A DNA stretch of 64,000 nt from Anaerolineaceae bacterium (GTDB lineage Bacteria; Chloroflexota; Anaerolineae; Anaerolineales; Anaerolineaceae), in assembly GCA_029975475.1 (NCBI GenBank), contig JARKPB010000010.1:124001-188000 (forward strand), in the 5' to 3' direction. Positions 41,501-49,130 of the stretch are shown one piece after another. The notes under the pieces were generated by a model. The model did no database searches. It was given only the letters and a program-made list of their open reading frames with translations, and had not been told where the DNA came from. A program made the translations under genes and the position numbers. Every line of letters starts with the position of its first letter. The stretch's first letter is position 1.

Positions 41501-41543
41501 AAAACCCGGGTGCAGTACTCGCAAGCGCCCGGGTTTTGTTTTA
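41501..41543 (+). terminator. Rho-independent terminator ending the unknown operon (bidirectional)
   Basis: AAAACCCGGG (41501-41510) pairs with CCCGGGTTTT (41528-41537), followed by GTTTTAAT. The A-rich left flank lets it also serve the convergent phosphohexomutase gene. Confidence 0.85.
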
Positions 41544-41554
41544 ATCACAGAAAA

Positions 41555-43015
41555 TCAGACGATGCTGTTGGCGATCGTCTGGCCAAATTCCATCAGCGCC
41601 GTGACCATCTCGCGGGTGCGGCCTTCGGCATAGACGCGCAGCACCGGTTCGGTGCCAGAAGGCCGGATCAGCAGCCAGGAATCATCACCAAGGATGTACT
41701 TCACCCCGTCCTGTGTGCTGATTTCCACAATTTTCTCTCCGCCCAGGGCAGCAGGTGCTTCGGTTTCCAGGCGGCGGGTCATCTGTTCCTTTGCCACTGG
41801 GTGGCGCAGGCGCAGGTCTTTTCGCTCATAAAATGCAGGGCCGACATCTTTAAGCAGATCTTCCACCAAATCATACAGGCTGGTGCGGTAAGCAGCCACC
41901 ATCTCAACGATCAGCAGTCCCAGCAAGACCCCATCACCTTCCGGAATATGGCCTTTAAAACTGATTCCGCCAGATTCTTCTCCGCCGATGAGCACATCTT
42001 CATGCAGCATGTGATCGGCGATGTGATTAAAGCCGACCGGCGTTTCATACAGCGGCACGTTGTAGCGCTTTGCCAGACGGTCAATCATGCGCGTGGTTGA
42101 AACCGTGCGCACCACCGCGCCGCTCAACCCGCGCTTATCCGCCAGGTAACGCAGCGCCAGCGCCATAATTTTATGCGGGTCAACAAAATTGCCCCGTTCA
42201 TCCATCGCGCCGATGCGGTCCGCGTCTCCATCGGTGGCCAGACCGAAAGAACCCAGCCCGGTGGAAATCGCCCCGGCCAGAGCGCCCAGATACTGACCAA
42301 TCGGTTCGGGGTGCACACCCCCGAAACCCGGGTTCATCTCCCCGCGGATTTCAGTGACTTCGCAGCCTGTTCCCTGCAGCAGGGTGCGGATGACTCCCCG
42401 GCCTGAGCCGTACATTGAATCCACCACAATCCGCTGTGGGTTTTCAGCGATCAGATCAAAATTGATCAATCTGCGCAAATGTTCAGAATACGCCAGGATG
42501 GGATTAAAACGCTGAATTTTCTCTTTTTCCCTGGCCAGGTCAAAATCCATCAGGTTCGGGCCGCGTCCGCGGGCTTCATTATCATTCAGGTACACTTCCA
42601 CATTTTTACACTGCTGGGGAGAAGCCGAACCGCCAAAAGCCGCTTTTAACTTGACGCCGTTGTAGCGGGGCGCATTGTGCGAGGCGGTGATCATCACGCC
42701 GCCAATCGCGTTTAACTGGCGCACGGCGTAGGAAATCGCCGGGGTCGGAGCATCCGCGGCAGCCAGGTAAACGGTGAAATCATTGGCAGCCAGCACGCGG
42801 GCAACTTCTTTCGCGTAGCGGTCCGATAAAAAGCGCGTGTCAAACCCCACGACCATTTTACCGGGGTCAACCGGTTGGTCCAGCGGCGTGCCGTTTAACC
42901 AGTTTTCCGATTTCACCGCATCTGCGATCGCCTGTGTCACCAGGCGCAGATTGGTAAATGTGAAGGTGTCGGAAATGACGGCGCGCCAGCCGTCTGTCCC
43001 AAAATGAATTGTCAT
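41555..43015 (-). CDS. Phosphoglucomutase/phosphomannomutase family protein
   Basis: Alpha-D-phosphohexomutase, 486 aa, interconverting hexose 1- and 6-phosphates. All four family motifs are intact: the phospho-Ser loop ITASHNAPRYNG, the metal loop TDGDADRIG, the sugar loop GGEESGG, and the phosphate loop RPSGTEPVLR. Whether glucose or mannose phosphates are preferred cannot be told. It probably feeds cell-envelope sugar synthesis. Confidence 0.92.
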   Translation of the reverse strand: MTIHFGTDGWRAVISDTFTFTNLRLVTQAIADAVKSENWLNGTPLDQPVDPGKMVVGFDTRFLSDRYAKEVARVLAANDFTVYLAAADAPTPAISYAVRQLNAIGGVMITASHNAPRYNGVKLKAAFGGSASPQQCKNVEVYLNDNEARGRGPNLMDFDLAREKEKIQRFNPILAYSEHLRRLINFDLIAENPQRIVVDSMYGSGRGVIRTLLQGTGCEVTEIRGEMNPGFGGVHPEPIGQYLGALAGAISTGLGSFGLATDGDADRIGAMDERGNFVDPHKIMALALRYLADKRGLSGAVVRTVSTTRMIDRLAKRYNVPLYETPVGFNHIADHMLHEDVLIGGEESGGISFKGHIPEGDGVLLGLLIVEMVAAYRTSLYDLVEDLLKDVGPAFYERKDLRLRHPVAKEQMTRRLETEAPAALGGEKIVEISTQDGVKYILGDDSWLLIRPSGTEPVLRVYAEGRTREMVTALMEFGQTIANSIV

Positions 43016-43092
43016 TCAATCGCTCCTCGAAGTGAATTTGCGGGCATCAATTACCGATTTGTCTAGAAGGATTTTTTTTTGAAATCGTATCT

Positions 43093-44304
43093 TTACCAGT
43101 TCGGCGCAGGTGTGGCGGTGATGAGCAGGGTCTGCACCATCCACCCCTCAATATTTTCCGGCGGAATGCGCACATTTACCCAGACCGTTTGTCCAATTTT
43201 CGTGGTGGCGGGCAATACCTCCACCAGGTCGCCGTTGTCGACAATTTTGATCACCTTGCTGTCAAAGCCTGGCTCGGCGCGCACCACCGCGCCGTCAAAT
43301 TCCGGGGCGTAAACCCTGGCCCAGACCGGGGTCGGCGCCAGGGTGATCGTCACTGTCGGGGTCGGGCTGGGAGGCAGAGAGGCGGTAAAGGTGGGCCGCG
43401 CGGAGGGAGTAACCGTTGGACTGACCTGAGCCACGGGCGGCGCGGCTGTCGGGAGCGTGGTTTCCTGCGGCACGGCCGGGGATTGGGCTGCCGGCGATTC
43501 CGGCGAGCCGCCCGCCAGCATCGCCCCTACCCCGCTTAACAGCACCGCAGCGACAATTCCCACCAGGGCGATGGTCGAAGCCAGAGTATAACCGAAAAGA
43601 GTCAAGGGGCGCAGACCCAGCAAAGCCAGCACCACCGTGCCGATCAAAGCAACCCAGCCGAGATGGACGGCAAAAACAATCAATCCATCCGGCCATAACC
43701 CAGGAACGCCGCTGGTCAGCCCGTACCCGGCCACCCCTACCGGCAGGTATAGTTCATACGCCAGGGCGACACTGGTCACCAGCGGACGGGATTGCGGCGC
43801 GCGGACCAGCAGTAATGTGGTCAGCGCAGCCCCAAGAGTGAGCAGCAAAAAATCAGGCCAGGAAAAATAGGTATGAAAGATGGTTTGCTGATAGGTCAAC
43901 CCGGGCAGAAAACTGGCAGCCACTCCGCCCAGTAAACCAAACAGAAAAACGAAGAACGCCCCGATTAGAATACTGGCCAGGGTTTCAAAAAAATAGCGAA
44001 AGGAACCGACCACTGTCGCCAGGCTCAAGCCCACGGCTGGTGCCATAAAAGGCGCCAGCAACGCCGCCAGGATGTACATCGCCGGGGTATCCAGCAAGAT
44101 TGCCACAGCGGCCACAGCGCCCGACGCCGCGGAAAAAAAGAAGAAGTCCGCCCCGGGAGTTAACCGCTGTGCCAGCTGACGGACGAAGGCGGAGCGTTCA
44201 TCCAGGCTGAGGTCTACCAGCGAACGGTTGCGGCGGCGGCTGCGGGCTGGCGGCAGCGGTGCGCTGCTCTGCGGTGGAATGGGCTGACTGGCGGGTAAAC
44301 TCAT
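43093..44304 (-). CDS. DUF389 membrane protein with C-terminal SH3 domain
   Basis: A 403-aa protein: a Pro/Arg-rich cytoplasmic N-terminus, a DUF389 membrane domain with about six segments (about 60-265; ILAALLAPFMAPAVGLSLA), a Pro/Thr/Ser linker (about 270-330), and a bacterial SH3-like domain (about 335-400; AVVRAEPGFDSKVIKIVDNG, then VWVNVRI). The SH3 part likely binds the cell wall. The fusion of DUF389 with SH3 is unusual. The ATG overlaps the HAD stop (ATGA). Confidence 0.78.
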   Translation of the reverse strand: MSLPASQPIPPQSSAPLPPARSRRRNRSLVDLSLDERSAFVRQLAQRLTPGADFFFFSAASGAVAAVAILLDTPAMYILAALLAPFMAPAVGLSLATVVGSFRYFFETLASILIGAFFVFLFGLLGGVAASFLPGLTYQQTIFHTYFSWPDFLLLTLGAALTTLLLVRAPQSRPLVTSVALAYELYLPVGVAGYGLTSGVPGLWPDGLIVFAVHLGWVALIGTVVLALLGLRPLTLFGYTLASTIALVGIVAAVLLSGVGAMLAGGSPESPAAQSPAVPQETTLPTAAPPVAQVSPTVTPSARPTFTASLPPSPTPTVTITLAPTPVWARVYAPEFDGAVVRAEPGFDSKVIKIVDNGDLVEVLPATTKIGQTVWVNVRIPPENIEGWMVQTLLITATPAPNW

Positions 44305-44771
44305 ATTCGCAAAGTGCCCGAAATACGCCGGGGATTGAGGAGCAGATCCAGCGCGGTGAGAATATCCGGAGCGAATAAATCAGCCGCCATCAGAGCCGGG
44401 ATCGCGGTTCCTTCCGGCGAACCAACGCAGATGCCCAGCGCGGCTGCGGATAACATCCCCACGTCATTTGCTCCCTGACCGATCGCCGCCGTTTTTTCCG
44501 CGCCCAGCATGCGCACAAACGCGGCTTTTTGCTCGATTTGACCTTCCGGAGCGAGGCGCCGCGCTTTTAAACCCAGAGTCTGGTCGATTTCTGACTGGCG
44601 TCCGTGGGTATCGGCGGTGATCATGTGTAAATTCAGCACTGTTTTTAAGAAATTTAACCGCGGGGCCACCCCGGCGATCAGGATGCCGTCTACCGCCAGG
44701 GTGCCGTTGACGTCCATCACCAGGTTTTCAAGAGTCAAAACGCCGCGGCCGGGAATTTCGATTTCGATCAT
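44301..44771 (-). CDS. Soluble HAD-fold protein (P-type ATPase-like, COG4087 type)
   Basis: A 156-aa HAD superfamily protein. The nucleophile motif reads DVNGTLAVDG, with Asn in place of the second Asp of DxDGT, which is typical of the small 'soluble P-type ATPase' group. Motif IV is GQGANDVGML. The substrate is unknown. It has a TATAAT 6 nt before its ATG and no ribosome-binding site, and is coupled to the downstream DUF389 gene. Confidence 0.78.
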   Translation of the reverse strand: MIEIEIPGRGVLTLENLVMDVNGTLAVDGILIAGVAPRLNFLKTVLNLHMITADTHGRQSEIDQTLGLKARRLAPEGQIEQKAAFVRMLGAEKTAAIGQGANDVGMLSAAALGICVGSPEGTAIPALMAADLFAPDILTALDLLLNPRRISGTLRI

Positions 44772-44777
44772 GCCGTA

Positions 44778-44783
44778 ATTATA
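44778..44783 (-). promoter_or_regulatory. -10 box (TATAAT) of the HAD gene, probably leaderless
   Basis: On the minus strand TATAAT ends 6 nt before the ATG at 44771, with no Shine-Dalgarno sequence in between. Confidence 0.55.
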
Positions 44784-44812
44784 ATACAGTCCCGTTTTCG
44801 ACCAGGTTAGGG

Positions 44813-44818
44813 TAAAAT
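44813..44818 (+). promoter_or_regulatory. -10 box (TAAAAT) of the BMP-like lipoprotein gene, probably leaderless
   Basis: TAAAAT ends 7 nt before the ATG at 44826, with no Shine-Dalgarno sequence. It is divergent from the HAD gene box only 30 bp away. Confidence 0.5.
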
Positions 44819-44825
44819 TTGGGCT

Positions 44826-45824
44826 ATGAAGCGCACCTGGATCCTCGTTGTTCTAATTCTTCTGCTGGCTGTTTTGGCGGGCTGCGGCGCACAGCCGACC
44901 GAAGCCCCGCCAGAAAACACGCCAACCCTGGCTGAACCGACCCCCAGCCCCACCCCGGCGCCGCCGCGCGCGGTACTGGTCGTCCCGGAAGGCGCTGACC
45001 CGGCCGCAGCCAGCCAGGTCAACGACAGGCTGGTTCAGTTAGGGACGGAAGCCGGACTGAGCGTTGACCGCCTGAATGCCCTGCAGCCCGGCGAGGTAAC
45101 CTCAGAAGTCAGGGTGGTGGTATTCCTCTCCCCACCAGCGGATCTGAGCGCGTTTCTCTCGTCTGCCCCGCAGACGCAGTTTATTGTCATCAGCAGCCAG
45201 GATCTGCCGCAGGCGCCAAATTTAAGCGTCATCCGCACCCGTGCCGAAGACCTGGCTTTTCTGGGCGGGTATACCGCGGCCATTCTGGCGCCGGACTGGC
45301 GGGTTTTAGCCCTGCTGGACAGCAGCGCCCCGGATGCCGCGTCTTTTCAGCAGGCGTTTAGCAACGGCTTTGCTTACTGGTGCGGGGTCTGCGTGGTCTC
45401 GAGTCCGCCTTTCATCAGTTTCCCGCTGGTCGCCAGCCAACCCGGCGGCGACCCGACCGCCTGGCAGGGCGCCGTGGATTCCCAGAAGGCGAACAACCCC
45501 ATGCTGCTCTTTCTCGGCCCGGGCGTGCTCAGCGATGACCTGGCCGCCTGGATCGCCGGGCAGAACCGGTTGATGTTCGGGGCTGGCGCGCCGCCGGAAA
45601 GCGCGCGCAGCACCTGGGCAGGCACGCTGGGATTTGACCTGGCGGCATCCCTCGCCGGCCTCTGGCCAGAGGTGCTCTCCGGAACGGGAGGAAAAACCGT
45701 ATCCGCAGCGCTGACCATCACCAACATTCAACCGGGAATTCTGACCGACGGGCGTTTCCGTCTGGTGCGCGAAATGGCAGATGAACTGGCCGCGGGACGT
45801 ATTCAACCCTTCAACGTGCCCTGA
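44826..45824 (+). CDS. BMP/PnrA-like substrate-binding lipoprotein
   Basis: A 332-aa lipoprotein: lipobox Cys20 (LAVLAGC), a Pro/Thr linker (about 22-48), and a periplasmic-binding-protein fold that resembles the BMP family (AFLGGYTAAILAPDWRVLAL, then AFSNGFAYWCGVC and AALTITNIQPGILTDGRF). No permease gene is adjacent, so it may be an orphan sensor or binding protein. A bidirectional terminator follows. Confidence 0.7.
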   Translation: MKRTWILVVLILLLAVLAGCGAQPTEAPPENTPTLAEPTPSPTPAPPRAVLVVPEGADPAAASQVNDRLVQLGTEAGLSVDRLNALQPGEVTSEVRVVVFLSPPADLSAFLSSAPQTQFIVISSQDLPQAPNLSVIRTRAEDLAFLGGYTAAILAPDWRVLALLDSSAPDAASFQQAFSNGFAYWCGVCVVSSPPFISFPLVASQPGGDPTAWQGAVDSQKANNPMLLFLGPGVLSDDLAAWIAGQNRLMFGAGAPPESARSTWAGTLGFDLAASLAGLWPEVLSGTGGKTVSAALTITNIQPGILTDGRFRLVREMADELAAGRIQPFNVP

Positions 45825-45859
45825 TCCCGCCTTGAACAGGCTCAACAGCAAGAAAAGAC

Positions 45860-45888
45860 AACCGTCCTGACTTCAGGACGGTTATTTC
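45860..45888. terminator. Bidirectional Rho-independent terminator
   Basis: A 10-bp stem (AACCGTCCTG / CAGGACGGTT) with an ACTT loop. It lies between convergent genes. On the minus strand it is followed by GTCTTTTC; on the plus strand by ATTTC. Confidence 0.75.
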
Positions 45889-46508
45889 TACCCTAAAAAT
45901 TCGCTCGCCGTTTCCTGACCGGGTTGACTGATCCCTTCGCGGCGCACCACTTTCCAGAGGGTGATTGCCAGTATTTTGATGTCCAGCCACAACGACCAGT
46001 GATCGACATACCAGACATCCAACCGGAATTTATCTTCCCAGCTTAACGCGTTGCGCCCATTCACCTGCGCCCAGCCGGTAATTCCGGGCAGGACAGCATG
46101 GCGGCGGGCCTGTTCGGGTGTGTATCGATCCAGGTATTGAACCAGCAGCGGACGCGGACCGACCAGACTCATCTCGCCCCGCAGCACATTGACCAACTCC
46201 GGCAGCTCATCCAGGCTGGACTTGCGCAGGAATCTGCCCAGCGCGGTCAGGCGTTGACCATCCGGCAGGGGCTGTCCCTGCGAGTCAAATGCGTCGCGCA
46301 TACTGCGGAATTTATAGAGGGTAAAGATTCTACCGTCTTTTCCAGGCCGCTGCTGTCGAAAGATCACCGGCCGGCCCAGGCTGACCGCGACCAGCGCCGC
46401 TGTGAGCAGCATGAGCGGCGAGATCAAAATCAGGCCCGGCAGGGTCAACAGCAAATCAAACAGGCGTTTGGCCAGCGGCACCCCGCGCGGAAACAAAGCG
46501 GCGCTCAT
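45888..46508 (-). CDS. Undecaprenyl-phosphate sugar-1-phosphate transferase
   Basis: A 206-aa bacterial sugar transferase (WcaJ/PglC small-domain type) that starts lipid-linked glycan synthesis. One N-terminal membrane segment (about 20-42) precedes the catalytic domain with FRQQRPGKDGRIFTLYKFRS, SLDELPELVNVLRGEMSLVG and PRPLLVQYL. It lacks the extra N-terminal membrane domain of long forms. TAAAAT ends 6 nt before the ATG (46515-46520) with no ribosome-binding site. Confidence 0.9.
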   Translation of the reverse strand: MSAALFPRGVPLAKRLFDLLLTLPGLILISPLMLLTAALVAVSLGRPVIFRQQRPGKDGRIFTLYKFRSMRDAFDSQGQPLPDGQRLTALGRFLRKSSLDELPELVNVLRGEMSLVGPRPLLVQYLDRYTPEQARRHAVLPGITGWAQVNGRNALSWEDKFRLDVWYVDHWSLWLDIKILAITLWKVVRREGISQPGQETASEFLG

Positions 46509-46514
46509 GGCATC

Positions 46515-46520
46515 ATTTTA
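46515..46520 (-). promoter_or_regulatory. -10 box (TAAAAT) of the sugar transferase, probably leaderless
   Basis: On the minus strand TAAAAT ends 6 nt before the ATG at 46508, with no Shine-Dalgarno sequence. Confidence 0.5.
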
Positions 46521-46575
46521 CCAGAGACTGCTCCTTCTTATCCACTCAGGCAGGTTGAAGCAGGGTTGAATCGGT

Positions 46576-46581
46576 TATAAT
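46576..46581 (+). promoter_or_regulatory. -10 box (TATAAT) of the selenoprotein-trpS-dtd operon
   Basis: A perfect TATAAT lies 28 nt before the selenoprotein ATG; TTGAAG at 46555-46560 is a possible -35. Unlike neighbours with near-start boxes, this gene has a GGAGG ribosome-binding site (46598-46602). Confidence 0.5.
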
Positions 46582-46609
46582 TTGAGAAATCATTCCTGGA
46601 GGCGCTACC

Positions 46610-46864
46610 ATGCTGCTTAAAATTTCCATTCAGTATTGCGCTGTCTGACACTATACCGACCGGGCTGTCGGTCTGGCAGCCGATCTGCTGAAAAAATTTG
46701 AGCCGGAAATTAAGGTCATTGATCTGATCCCCTCGGACGGCGGGTGTTTTGAAGTAACTGTGAACGGTAAGCTTTTATATTCCAAGCTCTCGACCGGCCG
46801 GCACGCCAACCCCGGCGAAGTGGTTGGGCTGGTAGAAAAGTATTTGAAGGACGGACCAAAATGA
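46610..46864 (+). CDS. SelW-like (Rdx family) selenoprotein with in-frame UGA selenocysteine codon
   Basis: Reading through TGA at 46646-46648 gives an 84-residue protein of the SelW/SelT/SelH (Rdx) thioredoxin-like family. The redox motif is Cys10-Ala-Val-Sec13 (CxxU) in IQYCAVUHYTDRA, followed by VIDLIPSDGGCFEVTVNG, KLLYSKLSTGRHANPGEV and a C-terminal [10 protein letters not shown]. The frame on both sides is intact and matches the family along its whole length. GGAGG lies 7 nt before the ATG. A 6-bp hairpin with a G-rich loop follows the UGA, as expected for a bacterial SECIS. The stop codon overlaps the trpS start (ATGA), so it is translated with trpS. Standard ORF calling misses it. Confidence 0.9.
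46655..46672 (+). promoter_or_regulatory. Candidate bacterial SECIS hairpin
   Basis: ACCGAC and GTCGGT form a perfect 6-bp stem with the hexaloop CGGGCT. The loop guanines lie 17-19 nt from the U of the UGA, within the spacing known for bacterial SECIS elements, which need a G early in the apical loop. Confidence 0.75.
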
Positions 46865-47850
46865 ATCCAAAAAAGAGCCGGGTTTTTTCCGGCGCGAGGC
46901 CAACCGGCAGGCAGCACCTGGGCAATTACCTGGGTGCGATTAATAATTACATCGCCCTGCAAGAGGAATACGACTGCATTTACTGCATCGTTGACCTGCA
47001 CGCGCTGACCACCATGGAAACCACGCGCGACTTAAGGCAAAACATCCTGGAAATGGCTTACGATTTTCTCGCCGCCGGGATGGACCCGCAGAAGTCCATC
47101 GTGTTCGTCCAATCGCACGTGCCGCAGCTCACCGAGCTCCACACTATCCTGTCCATGGTGACCATGCTCGGCAAGCTGACCGACCTGCCAACATTCAAAG
47201 AAAAAGCGCGTATGCAGCCGCAAAACATCAATTACGGGCTGGTGGGCTACCCGGTCTTGATGACCGCTGACATCACCCTCTACAAGGCAGAATTCGTGCC
47301 GGTTGGCATAGACCAGGCGCCGCACATTGAATTTGCCCGCGAGATTGTGCGCTCGTTTAATTACCGCTACAACACAAACTGCCTGATCGAACCGCAGATG
47401 AAAGTCACCAAAGTTCCAAAAGTTCTTGGAACGGACGGCGTTCAGAAGATGGGTAAAAGCCTGAACAACCATATCGAGCTGGCCGCCACCCCTGAAGAGA
47501 CACAACAGCGCGTGATGACCATGGTGACCGATCCGCAGCGCCAGCGCCGAAGCGACCCCGGGCGGCCGGAAGTTTGCAATGTGTTCAGCATGCACAAGGT
47601 CTTTTCCAGCCCCGAGGAAGTCGAAAGTATTGAACGCGACTGCCGTTCGGCGGGCATCGGCTGTGTGGATTGCAAGAAGCTGTTCGCCAAAAATCTGAAC
47701 GCGCATCTGGCTGGCTTCCGGCAGCGCAGGACTGAGATTGCCGCGCGGCCGGATGAGGTGATTGACATTCTGCAGGACGGCGCGAAACGAGCCCGGGTGA
47801 TTGCTGAAGCCACCATGCAGGAAGTCCGCGCCGCGGTGGGCATGCTCTGA
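46861..47850 (+). CDS. trpS: Tryptophanyl-tRNA synthetase with Fe-S cysteine motif
   Basis: Class I aminoacyl-tRNA synthetase charging tRNA(Trp), 329 aa. The HIGH motif is TGRQHLGNY (His19) and KMSKS is KMGKS (Lys196). C239-x21-C261-x6-C268-x2-C271 closely matches the 4Fe-4S site described in Thermotoga maritima TrpRS, where the first gap is 22. It overlaps the selenoprotein gene by 4 bp and dtd by one base. Confidence 0.93.
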   Translation: MNPKKSRVFSGARPTGRQHLGNYLGAINNYIALQEEYDCIYCIVDLHALTTMETTRDLRQNILEMAYDFLAAGMDPQKSIVFVQSHVPQLTELHTILSMVTMLGKLTDLPTFKEKARMQPQNINYGLVGYPVLMTADITLYKAEFVPVGIDQAPHIEFAREIVRSFNYRYNTNCLIEPQMKVTKVPKVLGTDGVQKMGKSLNNHIELAATPEETQQRVMTMVTDPQRQRRSDPGRPEVCNVFSMHKVFSSPEEVESIERDCRSAGIGCVDCKKLFAKNLNAHLAGFRQRRTEIAARPDEVIDILQDGAKRARVIAEATMQEVRAAVGML

Positions 47851-48287
47851 TGCGGGCTGTGATCCAGCGCGCGCTGCGCGGTTCAGTGGTTGTAGACGGC
47901 GAAAAAGTTGCCGACTGCGGGGCGGGTCTGGTGATTTTGCTCGGGGTCGGCCCGGCGGATACCCGCCAGACCGCGCAAGCCCTGGCGAAAAAAATCGCCA
48001 TGATGCGCATATTTGGTGATGATCAGGGAAAGATGAACCTGTCGGTGCTGGATACCGGCGGCTCAGCCATTGTGGTTTCGCAATTTACCCTGTATGCGGA
48101 TACTCGCAAAGGACACCGGCCTTCTTTTATCGAAGCAGCGCCCCCGGACCAGGCCAGCGCCCTGTGTGATGCGTTTGTTGAGCATCTGCGCGCTCTGGGT
48201 GTCCCGACCCAGACGGGTATTTTTGGCGCGCACATGCTGGTAGAACTGGTCAATGACGGGCCGGTTACCATCTGGGTAGAGATGTAA
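47850..48287 (+). CDS. dtd: D-aminoacyl-tRNA deacylase
   Basis: A 145-aa DTD that removes D-amino acids and glycine from mischarged tRNAs. [18 protein letters not shown] and the C-terminal [10 protein letters not shown] correspond to the two cross-subunit active-site motifs (SQFT and the Gly-Pro motif). Its start overlaps the trpS stop (TGATG). It ends directly against the convergent AAC(3)-like gene. Confidence 0.93.
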   Translation: MRAVIQRALRGSVVVDGEKVADCGAGLVILLGVGPADTRQTAQALAKKIAMMRIFGDDQGKMNLSVLDTGGSAIVVSQFTLYADTRKGHRPSFIEAAPPDQASALCDAFVEHLRALGVPTQTGIFGAHMLVELVNDGPVTIWVEM

Positions 48288-49112
48288 TTATCCGCCTGCC
48301 CGGGCTTTGAGCCATTCCACACTAAAATCCACGACACCGCGCTGTGAAAACAGACGGCTTTCAGCCAGAGCAACTTTCCCCACCCGCACCGGGTGGGTTT
48401 TTTCAAAATCCGCACCAATCTGCGGGAAAATTTCCGCGTTAAGCTCCAGATCCTGATACCATTTCCACACGCGCTGACCGTTTTCAAACACTGGCGCGCC
48501 GCGGCGTTCCGGCGCCGCCAACCCGGCCCGGTTCTCCGCCAGGTGCATTGAAGTGTTGTTGCCGTGGCCCACCCCCAGCAACAGCACCCAGCCATCCAGA
48601 TCGTAAACCCGGGCAAGCGGCGAGTGTTCGCCAAAACCGTAATCCAGCCGGTGGCCGGCGACGATCCATTCTGCCTGTTTTCCCCAGGCGGCAAAAGAAT
48701 CGGAGGGATGGCCAGAACGCATTACCCCAGGGTAAGTGCGAAAGAGTTCGGCGATACGCCCGATACCGCGGGTCGGCGTGTAGCGCGGGTCATAGGCGGG
48801 CATGGCTGCGCGGATCGTCTCCACCCATTCCTGCGGCACTGGCGGGTGCTGCCAGACGGCCGGGTCTGAGAGATCGCCGCTGTGAGCGGGCATGACCAGC
48901 GTGCCTTCAGGGGTCAGCACATCCATGAGCGCCTGGATAACCGCTACCGGTCCGCCGCACACCCAGCCCATCCGGGACATGGAAGAATGCACCAGCAATG
49001 TCATCCCGGGTTGGACACCCAGCATCCGCAAATCTTCGGCCAGATTTTCGCGCGTCGCCGGGCGGGACGCGGCCTGAATCGTCTCCGCTTCGGTTATCTT
49101 TTTCTCGGTCAT
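48288..49112 (-). CDS. AAC(3)-like N-acetyltransferase (Antibiotic_NAT family), second copy
   Basis: A 274-aa protein of the aminoglycoside 3-N-acetyltransferase family with the expected landmarks: [44 protein letters not shown] and [19 protein letters not shown]. It is a different subgroup from the copy at 3099-3899. The substrate is not known and resistance should not be assumed. It may be cotranscribed with the PyrD-like gene upstream. Confidence 0.85.
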   Translation of the reverse strand: MTEKKITEAETIQAASRPATRENLAEDLRMLGVQPGMTLLVHSSMSRMGWVCGGPVAVIQALMDVLTPEGTLVMPAHSGDLSDPAVWQHPPVPQEWVETIRAAMPAYDPRYTPTRGIGRIAELFRTYPGVMRSGHPSDSFAAWGKQAEWIVAGHRLDYGFGEHSPLARVYDLDGWVLLLGVGHGNNTSMHLAENRAGLAAPERRGAPVFENGQRVWKWYQDLELNAEIFPQIGADFEKTHPVRVGKVALAESRLFSQRGVVDFSVEWLKARAGG

Positions 49113-49130
49113 CTTTTTTTCCTTTTGAGA

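Noticed and set aside
46646-46648. TGA read as a nonsense mutation (pseudogene) in the SelW-like gene
   Set aside because: The only stop is exactly at the CxxU redox position, the rest is intact and conserved, and a SECIS-like hairpin follows. A selenoprotein explains it better.
3099-49112. The AAC(3)- and AAC(6')-like genes as antibiotic resistance determinants
   Set aside because: They are divergent chromosomal family members without mobile-element context; substrate specificity cannot be read from the sequence.
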